In this document: piece by piece, positions 18,652 to 28,200 of the stretch | Position numbering within the stretch: position 1 is the first letter of the stretch | Layout of the letters: the number at the start of each line of letters is the position of its first letter | Assembly (NCBI RefSeq): GCF_007741535.1 | Contig: NZ_CP036525.1 | Coordinates: 7,750,001 to 7,814,000 of the forward strand | From: Rubripirellula lacrimiformis | GTDB taxonomy: Bacteria; Planctomycetota; Planctomycetia; Pirellulales; Pirellulaceae | Reading direction: 5' to 3' | Length of the DNA stretch: 64,000 nt | Made by a program: the position numbers and the translations under genes | The notes under the pieces: model-generated | What the model was told of the DNA's origin: nothing | What the model saw: the letters and a program-made list of their open reading frames with translations, nothing else | Database searches by the model: none

Positions 18652-19933
18652 AACGATTGAATCGCCAATGGTGATCGCTGACTGCCAACAGGAAACGCTC
18701 CGTTCCAAAATGCTTCACAGCGAAAGCGAAGCCGGTGACCAATCATTATCAGAAGGCCCGCTTGCCGGTGCTGTGGTCATCGCGTTGCGAACGTCTGATT
18801 GCTTTGGTTTTTCCAAGACTGTATCGGAACGAAAGAGGCTGAAGAATCGAAAACAGATCGTCTATGAACTCGAAGAGTATTTGCCGATTGATGCCGACGA
18901 TCTGTCAATCGCACGTGTCGAATCGCGTGGCGGACTGTTGATTGTGGCCACCGATTCGGAATCGATCAAACCGCTAGTAGCCCGCCTGGAGGCGACTGGA
19001 AAATACGTTGCATCCATCTCACCGATAGCGTTCCTAGCAGTTGCGTCGCTTCGGCGTCAGCTGTCACTTAAGACGGTTGACCACCTTGTCTGGCAATCAA
19101 GTGAAGGTCTCGACGTGATGGAACTTCATCAAGGCATTCCGATATCTTGGGAATGGCACGGTGACCATTTTGCTGTCGCCGATGGCAAGCTGAAGGAAAT
19201 CGTCAGCGGCCAAACAACGGGCCGTATTGCTGTGATAGACGGCGACGACAATCTGGTAGAGACATTCGCGAATGCGGAAAGTTGCGTCTCGATTGAATTG
19301 AATCGCGAGCAAGCCGCGGAGGCCGAGTGCGCCCGGATCGCTTTAGGGTCGACAAGTCCTATCGCCGACCTTCGTGATGGGCCGCTCGCGTCTAGCAATC
19401 CACACCAACCTATTTCAAGGTCTCTCAAGACTTTCGTAGCGGTTTTGCTGGCATTTCAGATCTGCGTTGTGGGATCACTGTTTCTGCTGCGAAAACGCTA
19501 CCAGCACCAGTCAGATGAGCACATCATTGCGTTAGAGCAAGCATTCCAGGAAACGTTTCCCGACGAAGCCATTCCGGTTGGCATTGTCGCCCGACTGGAG
19601 AGCGAACATCGAAGACTTGCTGGCACTCGGGGAGTAGCAGGCAGAAAATCCCCTGAGCTTCGATCTGCAATTCCGGTTACACACGCGTTCCTAGCTTCCA
19701 TGCCTGAGCCTGCTGATTCCACCTTTGTCATTGATCGGCTGGAGTTCGCGTCCGCTGGCGTGCTGAACTTGTCCGGGACAGCTAAATCTTACGCCGATTT
19801 GGAGTTCTTTGCCGAAAGGCTTCGGATTGGGGGGCTCGCCGTTCCACCGGTCTCCGCAACTGCAACGAGCGGCGGCGTATCCCTTCGCTTCGATTTCATT
19901 CCGCACATCCGCAGCCAGCGTGAAGGTCAATGA
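18641..19933 (+). CDS. gspL: GspL/PilM-like inner-membrane platform protein
   Basis: The start at ATG 18641 follows the strong site GGAGG (18630-18634) and overlaps the previous gene by 11 bp, giving 430 residues. The N-terminal ~250 residues form an actin-like cytoplasmic region as in GspL/PilM (ALRTSDCFGFSK, ELEEYLPIDADDLSIA). A single membrane segment KTFVAVLLAFQICVVGSLFLL lies near 263-285, then a periplasmic ferredoxin-like part. GspL binds GspE in the cytoplasm and GspM in the membrane. The gene order L-M-D and the 4-bp overlap with the next gene support the assignment. Confidence 0.72.
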   Translation: MAIETIESPMVIADCQQETLRSKMLHSESEAGDQSLSEGPLAGAVVIALRTSDCFGFSKTVSERKRLKNRKQIVYELEEYLPIDADDLSIARVESRGGLLIVATDSESIKPLVARLEATGKYVASISPIAFLAVASLRRQLSLKTVDHLVWQSSEGLDVMELHQGIPISWEWHGDHFAVADGKLKEIVSGQTTGRIAVIDGDDNLVETFANAESCVSIELNREQAAEAECARIALGSTSPIADLRDGPLASSNPHQPISRSLKTFVAVLLAFQICVVGSLFLLRKRYQHQSDEHIIALEQAFQETFPDEAIPVGIVARLESEHRRLAGTRGVAGRKSPELRSAIPVTHAFLASMPEPADSTFVIDRLEFASAGVLNLSGTAKSYADLEFFAERLRIGGLAVPPVSATATSGGVSLRFDFIPHIRSQREGQ

Positions 19934-20490
19934 GAAAGGACTTTCCAACTTTCATCTGGTTGATCATTGTCGAGTCAGCGTTATTCGTTGCGGTTCTTGT
20001 ATCACTACTACAGCTGATGGACGCTGAGGCAGCGTTCAATGACAGCACTAATAACGAATTGAAATGCAATCGCTTGACATCCGATATCGCTGTATTGAGA
20101 GAGATGTCATCGGTTGCGGACGATCGACAATCAGGCACTGAACTGACCAACTCGCAAATTGTTCGCATGGCGGCAGATTGTGGAATGGCCGAGAATCAAG
20201 TGACCTCGATCCAACGGATGGATCCGATGAAGATTGAAGAAACCGATTACCAACGAGAGGACATTGCGATCGATTTCCGGTCGGTGACGATGCAGGAACT
20301 GATTCAGTTTGGCCTGACTGCTGAACTTGCTCGAGGGGCGTCGAAAGTGACGCAAATCAGGCTAAATCACCAACCCGCATTGCCGAGTGCCGCGAAAGCT
20401 AGCCTTGCAGGAACAAAGGCTCGTGAAACATGGAACGCCAACCTGATCTTGACTCAGCTGGTTTTCGCTGCGACAAGAACCACCGAGTAG
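19930..20490 (+). CDS. GspM-like inner-membrane protein
   Basis: A 186-residue protein with one N-terminal membrane helix (FIWLIIVESALFVAVLVSLL, about 8-27). A coiled-coil-like stretch and a small alpha/beta periplasmic domain follow. The start overlaps the preceding stop as ATGA. Sequence identity to GspM is not obvious. The size, topology and position after the GspL-like gene are those expected of GspM, which forms the inner-membrane platform with GspL. A PilO-type protein is an equivalent reading. Confidence 0.6.
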   Translation: MRKDFPTFIWLIIVESALFVAVLVSLLQLMDAEAAFNDSTNNELKCNRLTSDIAVLREMSSVADDRQSGTELTNSQIVRMAADCGMAENQVTSIQRMDPMKIEETDYQREDIAIDFRSVTMQELIQFGLTAELARGASKVTQIRLNHQPALPSAAKASLAGTKARETWNANLILTQLVFAATRTTE

Positions 20491-20559
20491 CGGGGCCAGG
20501 AGGATCCTGGCGTCCGTTTGCCCAATCCTGTGGTTTAGCAGCACGTAACGCGGTCTCCT

Positions 20560-21516
20560 GTGGGAAGATTCACTCAACAAATCCGATGGGCTAGCGTTGC
20601 AGCGATCCTTTCCACGCCCCTGGTGGCAGGCTGCCACCGTTGGTTTCGCCCCCGAGCCACGACGGCGGTGTCCTACACGACGCAACCACCGTCAGATGGT
20701 GCGTTTGACGAACGGGCCAAGCACCTCAACAGCAAGGGGTTGCGGGCATTCGAGGCCGGACACCTCGTCAAGGCTGAACAGCTCTTTCGAGAAGCTTTGG
20801 ATGCCGATGTCAGCTTCGGGCCAGCTCACAACAATCTTGGACAGATCTATCTTGCCCGGCATCAACTCTACCTTGCCGCATGGGAGTTTGAGTACGCAGC
20901 CAATCTAATGCCCGAACTGGCCGAACCGATCATCAACGAAGGCCTCGCTTACGAAACCGGCGAACACATTGATCGAGCCGCCGAATTCTATCAGGACGCG
21001 TACGACCGACATCCGCACCATCCGGTCGCAATAGCCAGCCTGGTGCGAGTTCGAATCAAGCAGGACGCTGATGCAGACGAGATCGGTTTCCTACTGGATG
21101 AGCTGATCATGCACGATGGCCGCCAGCCATGGGTCGAGTGGGCGAAGGAACTGCGGGCAACCAAGTATCGAAGCCAATGCGACACTTGCCCGCCTGAAGT
21201 TGCGATGGAGGTTGCAAAGGGGACCGCCAACTTCGAGTTTTTGGAAACCCCCAGAAATATGATCGATCTGCGGAATGAACTTATTCCGATGCAGGAATCA
21301 CCTGGTATTGAGCTAGTGCCGACACCGATCGAAGACCTAGGATCGCCGAATTCAAGCATCTTGATCCCGCCGGTCAATGGAACGCCATCCGACGTAGATT
21401 TGTCATCCGATCTTGATCCCAATCGGCCCGTAAGAATTCCGTTCGAGACAACATTCCGAGCCGCTTCAGCGGTAGAAACCGTCTCGTTTGAACTCCCCAG
21501 CGAGTGGCAACCGTGA
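20560..21516 (+). CDS. TPR-repeat lipoprotein of the secretion cluster
   Basis: A GTG start at 20560 gives 318 residues. The N-terminus carries a lipoprotein signal ending in the lipobox LVAGC (about 21-25). Residues 52-165 contain about three TPR-like repeats (AFEAGHLVKAEQLFREAL, then AHNNLGQIYLARHQLYLAA, then EGLAYETGEHIDRAAEFYQDA). The last 100 residues are low complexity. TPR lipoproteins of this kind (PilF/PilW-like, pilotins) help secretins insert in the outer membrane, and this gene is directly upstream of the secretin. A pilotin-like role is therefore likely but is an inference. Confidence 0.7.
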   Translation: MGRFTQQIRWASVAAILSTPLVAGCHRWFRPRATTAVSYTTQPPSDGAFDERAKHLNSKGLRAFEAGHLVKAEQLFREALDADVSFGPAHNNLGQIYLARHQLYLAAWEFEYAANLMPELAEPIINEGLAYETGEHIDRAAEFYQDAYDRHPHHPVAIASLVRVRIKQDADADEIGFLLDELIMHDGRQPWVEWAKELRATKYRSQCDTCPPEVAMEVAKGTANFEFLETPRNMIDLRNELIPMQESPGIELVPTPIEDLGSPNSSILIPPVNGTPSDVDLSSDLDPNRPVRIPFETTFRAASAVETVSFELPSEWQP

Positions 21517-23900
21517 TCAGCTTCCCAAACCAGCAAGAACATCGAAATGCGTGGTCAGGAATCCTGTTTCTCACAGCGCTGCTTGTCCTCGTGCTGTCGT
21601 TCAGCGATCAAGCGGTGGGCCAAGAAGCTGTCTTGCCGGCGACACGTCCGGCTGCCGAAGCGCCCATGCTTCGATTGTCGACCCAAGGCGAGGTGCCACT
21701 GACGGACTTTGTCGACTACGTGTCACAGCGACTCGGTATCCAAATCCTGTACGACAACTCGCTACGTCAAAAAAAAGTCAACCTGATCGCACCCGACCCG
21801 ATCCCGGTTGGCAGTCTTTCAGAGATCCTTCAGAGCATCTTGATCAACGAGGGACTGGTCGTTACCGACGCCAACCAACAAGGGTTCCGAAGGATCACAA
21901 CCAACGATCAGATCCCGCGTGTCGCCCGGCCAAGCGAAGGCAATGAAGACTTGTCCGGAGTCGACGCGGCCGTTCCTCTGACACGAGTGTTCGTGCTCAC
22001 GAAAAGCCTTCCGAGCGCAGCTGCTGAGTTGATCACCCCCTTCCTGACTCCCCAGGGCGCCTCCGCAATCCCGCTAGACCGCAGCAGGTTGCTGATCGTC
22101 ACCGACGTAGCTCAAAATATTCGTCGCGCAGAACAGCTGATGAAGATTGTTGATGGCGACGAGGCTCAAGTCGAGGTCGAGTTCATTCAGGCAAAATACG
22201 TTGCACCCGCCGAATTGATGGAGCAGCTTCGCGAGATTCTGTCGGCTAAACAAAGAGCTATGGGGCGAGGCGAAGAGGACCTGGGCGGAGTAGAAATCTC
22301 TGTCGATTCGCGAACAAGCAGCTTGATTTTGATCGGGACCAAGCGGGATCTCGATGTCGCAAAAGCCCTCTTAGAAAGGCTCGACCAAGGACTTAAAACG
22401 GACCAGCAGACATTTACGCTACGCTATTTTTCGCCCGCTCGACTTGATGAGATCGTTCGCGAAGTGTTACAGGGGCGCCCCATCAAGCCGCCCTATCAAT
22501 CGCGAGTGGAAGGCAATCTTCTGATCGTCAATTCGACCGAAGAAGTGCTTCTGCTAGTCGATCGAACCCAGCGTCAGGTCGATACACGCGAAGCGCCCGA
22601 AGGCCAAAGCCCAGTTCGATTTTACAAAATCAAGAATGTCCCCGCGCAAGAGCTAGTGGAGACAATTCGGGGAGTGGGCGCCAATGTCACATCCATATCA
22701 CGACGCAACACGTTGCCCGAGCGGAGACGGACGACAAATGACCTGGCCGTTCCCGGCCCCAATCAGCTTCCACGCTTGGCTCAGCCAATGCAGGGTCTGC
22801 CCACACCTCCGGCAATGCGTGATCAACGTGCTGCTGGCTTGAACGACCCGCTTGCGATGGCGCTACCGGAGGACATTGCCGGGATATTCGACGAGGGTGG
22901 ATTCAATCGCGGCTTTCCCGAGGATTTGATCGACGATTCAAACGGTTCTGAATCGCAGGCGGACAGCCTGATCGGTGAAGCCACCGTAACGGTCGATGTG
23001 CACACAAACACGATCATTGTCGTGGCTCCACCGGAGGTTCAGCGTATTTACGCGGACCTGATATCGCGACTCGATCAACGAAGACCTCAGGTCCTCGTTG
23101 AGGCCCAGGTGGTGATCATTGATACGTCAGACGACTACTCTCTGGGCGTCGAAATTTCCGGAGGAGATCGAACTGGGGCCAAACGGCTATTCAGTTTTTC
23201 GAGCTATGGACTCAGCACGGTTGATCCGACTTCCGGCGCGCTGAGCATCCTGCCAGGAGTCGGATTTAACGGCACGCTCGTCGACCCGAGCACCGCCGAT
23301 GTCGTGGTGAGAGCACTTACGAATCACCGCCGAGCCCGTGTTCTGTCGACTCCAAGGATCTTGGTCAATGACAATGCTGAAGGGCAGCTCACAAGCGTCC
23401 TTGAAGTTCCTTTCACAAGCGTGAATGCATCGCAGACGGTTGCAACGACAAGCTTTGCGGGGTTCGCCGAAGCCGGGACAACGATCACGGTGACACCCAC
23501 CATCAGCGAAGACAACTACCTGAACCTCGACTACGTCGTCACACTCAACTCGTTTACCGGAACGGGATCTGATGGGGTCCCTCCACCTCGGCAAACCAAC
23601 GAAGTTCGCAGCCGAGTCACCGTTCCTGACGGCTACACCGTCATCGTCGGAGGGCTGACTTCAAAGAATGAGTCATACGAGATCGACTCAATCCCATTCC
23701 TCGAACTGATCCCAATCATCAAGGATCTGGCAAGCCTTCAAACGGATAGCTGGTCACAAACGTCATTGTTTGTGTTTCTGAAGCCAGTGATCCTTCGGGA
23801 AGACAAGTTCAAAGACTTGCGTTTTCTAAGTGATGTGAATCTTCGCAAGTCGGGCCAAGCAACGAACTTCCCTGAAAACATACCGCTGACCATTGAGTGA
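21504..23900 (+). CDS. gspD: Type II secretion secretin GspD
   Basis: About 795 residues. A GTG at 21504 or at 21513 (overlapping the previous stop as GTGA) can serve as start; both keep the signal peptide (hydrophobic stretch about 18-33). An N0/STN-like domain (about 55-120) is followed by three N1-N3-like repeats (about 145-400) and a Gln/Pro-rich linker. The secretin beta-barrel domain spans about 510-780, with VLVEAQVVIIDTS, RVLSTPRILVNDN, TITVTPTIS and the hallmark TVPDGYTVIVGGL. It forms the outer-membrane channel of the system. It is the last gene of the cluster and the strongest evidence that the cluster is a true T2SS-like apparatus. Confidence 0.92.
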   Translation: MATVISFPNQQEHRNAWSGILFLTALLVLVLSFSDQAVGQEAVLPATRPAAEAPMLRLSTQGEVPLTDFVDYVSQRLGIQILYDNSLRQKKVNLIAPDPIPVGSLSEILQSILINEGLVVTDANQQGFRRITTNDQIPRVARPSEGNEDLSGVDAAVPLTRVFVLTKSLPSAAAELITPFLTPQGASAIPLDRSRLLIVTDVAQNIRRAEQLMKIVDGDEAQVEVEFIQAKYVAPAELMEQLREILSAKQRAMGRGEEDLGGVEISVDSRTSSLILIGTKRDLDVAKALLERLDQGLKTDQQTFTLRYFSPARLDEIVREVLQGRPIKPPYQSRVEGNLLIVNSTEEVLLLVDRTQRQVDTREAPEGQSPVRFYKIKNVPAQELVETIRGVGANVTSISRRNTLPERRRTTNDLAVPGPNQLPRLAQPMQGLPTPPAMRDQRAAGLNDPLAMALPEDIAGIFDEGGFNRGFPEDLIDDSNGSESQADSLIGEATVTVDVHTNTIIVVAPPEVQRIYADLISRLDQRRPQVLVEAQVVIIDTSDDYSLGVEISGGDRTGAKRLFSFSSYGLSTVDPTSGALSILPGVGFNGTLVDPSTADVVVRALTNHRRARVLSTPRILVNDNAEGQLTSVLEVPFTSVNASQTVATTSFAGFAEAGTTITVTPTISEDNYLNLDYVVTLNSFTGTGSDGVPPPRQTNEVRSRVTVPDGYTVIVGGLTSKNESYEIDSIPFLELIPIIKDLASLQTDSWSQTSLFVFLKPVILREDKFKDLRFLSDVNLRKSGQATNFPENIPLTIE

Positions 23901-24414
23901 TGGTCGATGCCGAGCTTGCAAACTGACCTGCTCGACGCGAACGTCTCGAGCAAACCCTTTCAATCGTGATAATTTCTTCAACAGGCACGAGCAGCAAGGT
24001 TCTGTAGTACAGCGTCGTTGATTGCCAGCTGCTTTTGTGCCTAGAACAACATTGGAAGACGTTGACTTGATAAACCGCTGCTAGTCCCACGTCTGGGCAG
24101 CGCATTCGGCTGCCGAGCAACCGAATGGCGAAGGGTTTTAGCCAGGCAGCGGTTCAACCATCAGATACTGATCGAGCATTCCCGCGCAATCTTCGTCCGG
24201 CGATTTGGCTCTCCACTTAGCGGTACACGCCCAATCAATAACAAAGTTGTCGAGATCTCTCGAAATTTCTTGACCGGGGGAACTAAACCGCTACCATCTC
24301 CCGTACCGCCGCAGTTTGGGCGGCTTACTACCCGTTCGGACAACTCGACGGGTAGCCATTGCTTGCCTGTGATGGCGATTGCATTAGCAGCTTGAACTTC
24401 GTGGTGCGGGGCGA
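23901..24414. other. 514-bp intergenic region between gspD and the second RHS module
   Basis: No credible gene, tRNA or dispersed repeat is seen. Two neighbouring hairpins occur shortly before the next gene: CCGCC/GGCGG at 24307-24324 and CTACCCGT/ACGGGTAG at 24328-24355. Neither has a T tract, so they may be leader structures of the RHS-B operon rather than terminators. The promoter of that operon should lie in this region. Confidence 0.45.
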
Positions 24415-25179
24415 ATGACAGATTTAGGGGCGAAACGATGGTCGCCAGTACTGGTCGCAGTGCTGTTCTTCATACCGTTTGTTGCGGTTAGCGTTTACGT
24501 TGGCACGCGTGAGGAAGTGGATTTGCCGAACGCAGATTCGAGTTCGTTCGACGAGATGGCCAATGCTGAAGTCGAAATAGGCGGGGTCAGGCGTCCGCTC
24601 TCAGATGTTACTCCGCTACGCAAATTCGCAGTTCCGGATTTAGAGAGGCAGCCTCCTGGCCTTGTGACCCCGATTGCCCGAGATGCGAATAAGGCAACCG
24701 AGTCGGTGTTCGAGGCAGCGAGGTCGAAGAAACACCCAGAACGATTGAGCGCGGCATTCATGCCTGAGCCCTTTGATCGTCAAGCATATGAAGAATCGCC
24801 AGAAGCATATCTTTCACTCCACGTACCAGGTCGCGTGTGGCAGTCGGCTCAGCCGGGCCCCGACGTTCCGGTGGTCGAGTCGTTCGGCAAACGGAACCAC
24901 CGGATGCGTCACGGTGAATCTGTTCGCCTTCAGCTAAAGACGCAGGCTGCGATGCCAGCGACGTTCACATCATTTGATAATGGTGTGTTCAGCAATGGGC
25001 TGACAAGCATCACAGTGAAGGCCGACAAGGATGGCGTAGCAACCGCGAACTTCCGGGCGTCGTCGGGAACGGCGGGTGAGATCAATATCATCGCCGCGTC
25101 GCCGGTCGCGACGGAACGCGTAGTTTACCGAGTCAATGTGGTTTCACCCGCGCCATCGGTGTCCGTCACATCGCCATAG
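24415..25179 (+). CDS. Membrane-anchored protein with Ig-like domain, RHS-associated, copy B
   Basis: A 254-residue paralogue of the protein at 3412-4164. One membrane segment (about 10-28) is followed by the shared EVEIGGVRRPLSD block and the diagnostic YLSLHVPGRVWQSAQPGPDV (about 136-155). The C-terminal Ig-like domain contains FTSFDNGVFSNGLTSITV. As in copy A it is immediately upstream of an RHS gene, here with a 39-bp gap. Conservation of this pairing in two separate modules suggests a functional link, for instance anchoring or presenting the RHS protein. In contrast to copy A there is no GT-C gene directly upstream; the T2SS cluster lies there instead. Confidence 0.75.
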   Translation: MTDLGAKRWSPVLVAVLFFIPFVAVSVYVGTREEVDLPNADSSSFDEMANAEVEIGGVRRPLSDVTPLRKFAVPDLERQPPGLVTPIARDANKATESVFEAARSKKHPERLSAAFMPEPFDRQAYEESPEAYLSLHVPGRVWQSAQPGPDVPVVESFGKRNHRMRHGESVRLQLKTQAAMPATFTSFDNGVFSNGLTSITVKADKDGVATANFRASSGTAGEINIIAASPVATERVVYRVNVVSPAPSVSVTSP

Positions 25180-25218
25180 CATTTACCTTTCTAGTTCTCG
25201 ACACCGTGGTCTCTAACC

Positions 25219-28200
25219 ATGTCCAGAAGAATCGTTTTGTTGATCAGGTTGTTTGGTTTTGCGTTGCTGTTCTGTTCGAGCGGGCTGCTATTGCCGTACG
25301 CGGCATCAGGCCAGGGCGGGACCACGAGCCCTGGCTTTTGGGACTATGACCTTGAAACCTACCCCGAGGATTACCCTGACCTCCATTGCCGTCCGAGGGC
25401 CTGCTCTTGCGATGATCCTGGAGGAGCCGCCGCGTTTTGCGGTCCCGGTGGAACTGGCAGTGGAGCAGGCGGTGGCCCCGGTACTGGTGCGGGCGGCGGA
25501 GCGCCCGGGAGCGGGTGTGGATCGCAGTGTGTTCTTAACAGTTCCTCCGCTGTTCCTGGATGGCCGGGGGGCGGCGGATGGCCTGGCGGCGGTGGCCCGG
25601 GCAGCAATGGAGCAGGTGGTGGCGGAGTAGGAAGCAGCGGTCCAGGCGGAGGTGTGGGGGCGTGCATTCCACCGGATTCACCCTGTGGGTGCAAATCGGG
25701 CAGCGGCGATGACAGTGGCGGCGCAGATGGCGGCCAAACATCGACTTTCGTTAGCCTGGCCGGTTCGTACGTCGACAACTCGTTTTATAGTTACGTGCAT
25801 TGGTGCCAAGACATGCCGGCCGGAAGTGATGCGATGTTTCAATGGAAACGGTTTCATCGCTCGCGGGATTTCTTCCGATCCGGCAATCTCGGTCAGGGCG
25901 TGCTTAGCTCCTTCGATATGCGACTATTCCTTGAGTACGACGGTGAGTCCGCGTACGACGTCGAAACCCATTCGGATGGAATGGGTGGATACAACGTCAA
26001 CGATAATTTCAGTAGCTACATCGAAATTCCGGAATCATCCATTAAGCTCGGGCTCGGAACCTATTCTGGAAACGTCTGGTATCCGGAAAACCGAAACCGG
26101 GCGGAGAAGCTTGAGATTTTCGACGACCAGATGCAGCCGGTCAGCGCGGTCGTCATCTCATACTCTCCCATGGACTACCCCAGCTTCCCGGGTGCAAAAT
26201 ACGCCAAGCTGACGACCTGGGACGGAGGAACCTTTCTGTTCGAGCTGACGATGGCACACGCCGATTCCAATTGGGACGCGACGGACAATCATCCGACCGA
26301 TGGGCGATTGATCGAAGCGAAGGATCGCTACGGCATCGGATATGACATCACCTACAAGACTTGGACACCAGCCCAGATCACGGCCTCTCCCTCGCGTCAG
26401 TGGCAAATCGATAACGTCACCGACACCAACGGCCGGACGATTTCTTTTACGTACGACACCGTTCAGCACGCCGGTTTGTGGGTCGTTGAAAAGGTCACTC
26501 TTCCGAACAGCGATGAGATCGAGTACCGATATTTGAACGGCTTTCTAAATGAGATCGAGTATCCCGACGGAACGATCAGCACGATCACGTTCTCAGACAG
26601 TGCCAACGGCATGTTCAAAATGAGTTTCAGCGAAAAGGCGGCTGAGCCCGGCCACCGGAACAAGACCGTTCTGTTTGCCGGTATGGCATCTGTGTACCAG
26701 GGCGACGTCATCCCCAGCACCTTCGGTGTAGTTCGAATGGTGAGCAACGGGGAAGATGAACCAACGTATTACAGTTTCACGACTCCCCAAGGGCCCCACG
26801 ATCCCACGACAAGTACATCTGGGCACCACGCAGGCAGCTGGGTATATGAAGGCGGGGGAAGGTTATTTGCAGAAGTTGAGCTGTCCTCCGCGAACAGCCT
26901 CAACTACCTCACCCCGCGACGTCACCTCAAGGATGGTTGGCTTGCGAATCTTGACGAGCTGGGTAACCCGATGACAACACTCTCAGCAAGTCAACTTTTT
27001 GCGGGCACTTTCGAAACGCACTTTGAACAGTTTGCGGCCGGAACTCATGCCGACGTTTTCCGGGGTAAGGCAAGGCGAACGATTGATGCACAGGGTCACG
27101 AAGTGATCCATGCCTTTTCGTCCGGATCGCGATCAACCGGGCAAGCGGTGGACAATCGACTGCGCAGCGACTACGCCGACAATTCATTCGAAACGTACTG
27201 CTACAACAGCCGCAACCAAGTGACCCGCTACCGCGATCGTGCTGGTCACGTCACGCATACGGATTACGATTCTTCGGGCCGCGTGACATCGTACGAGGTC
27301 GGGCTGGAAGACTCATCCTCTAACGTTGAAACAAGCGACCCATATACCGGCACCTCGACGTATGACCGCTGTGCGACCGATGATGTTCAGACGACGGAGC
27401 ATGCGACGTACCAATGGACCTACTACAGTTCGGGAACTAGCGTCGGGCTCGTGGAAACATATACTGACGCACGCGGGAACGTCACTGACTACGAATACGA
27501 CGCTAAACGTCGCTTATATAAAGTAATCGCCCCTCCCGAAGCTTCTGGTGGCACGCGTGCAGAGCTAGTGTATACGTACGATAGCCAGGGCCGCGTCGAA
27601 AAAATCACCAACCCGATCGGCGACGACATTCAATATGTCTACGACGACCGCAACCGAATCATCAGCACGATCTACGATGACGGGACCACTGAACGGGTAA
27701 TCTATGGCACCGGGAACGATCTTGCCCTGATGCTCAAGACAATCGACCGAAACGGGGTTGTAACCACCTACGACTACGATAGTGCAGACCGCATGGTAAC
27801 GCGGGTTACTGCGGCGGCCCAAATGACCGGAGGCATAGAGACCGCCACGCCCGACTTAGCGGCTACCGAAACGTTTGCCTACCTCAACGGAACTTTCGAT
27901 GTCATCGAGCGAAACGCTCGTGGATCCAAGTCTTACACGGTTTACGACTATCGCGGTCGCCCGGTCGAGAAAACAAGGTCGCCTCGCGACGGGAAAACAC
28001 TCGAAACCGTTCGGGTTTACGTCAACAACCAACTTTTCAAGAGCGAAGATCCCTTTGGGCGAAACACTTATTTCGCCTACGATGCAACCGATGGAAGGTT
28101 GATCCGTACAGTCGCCGGCACCGTTCCAGGATTCAGCCTGACGAACGCTTCAGCGGTGATCAGTCTACTCCGTGACACCTCGGCGAACGCGGACTATGTG

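Noticed and set aside
25371-25778. Proline-rich 135-codon minus-strand frame at the start of RHS-B
   Set aside because: It is the complement of the Gly-rich segment of RHS-B.
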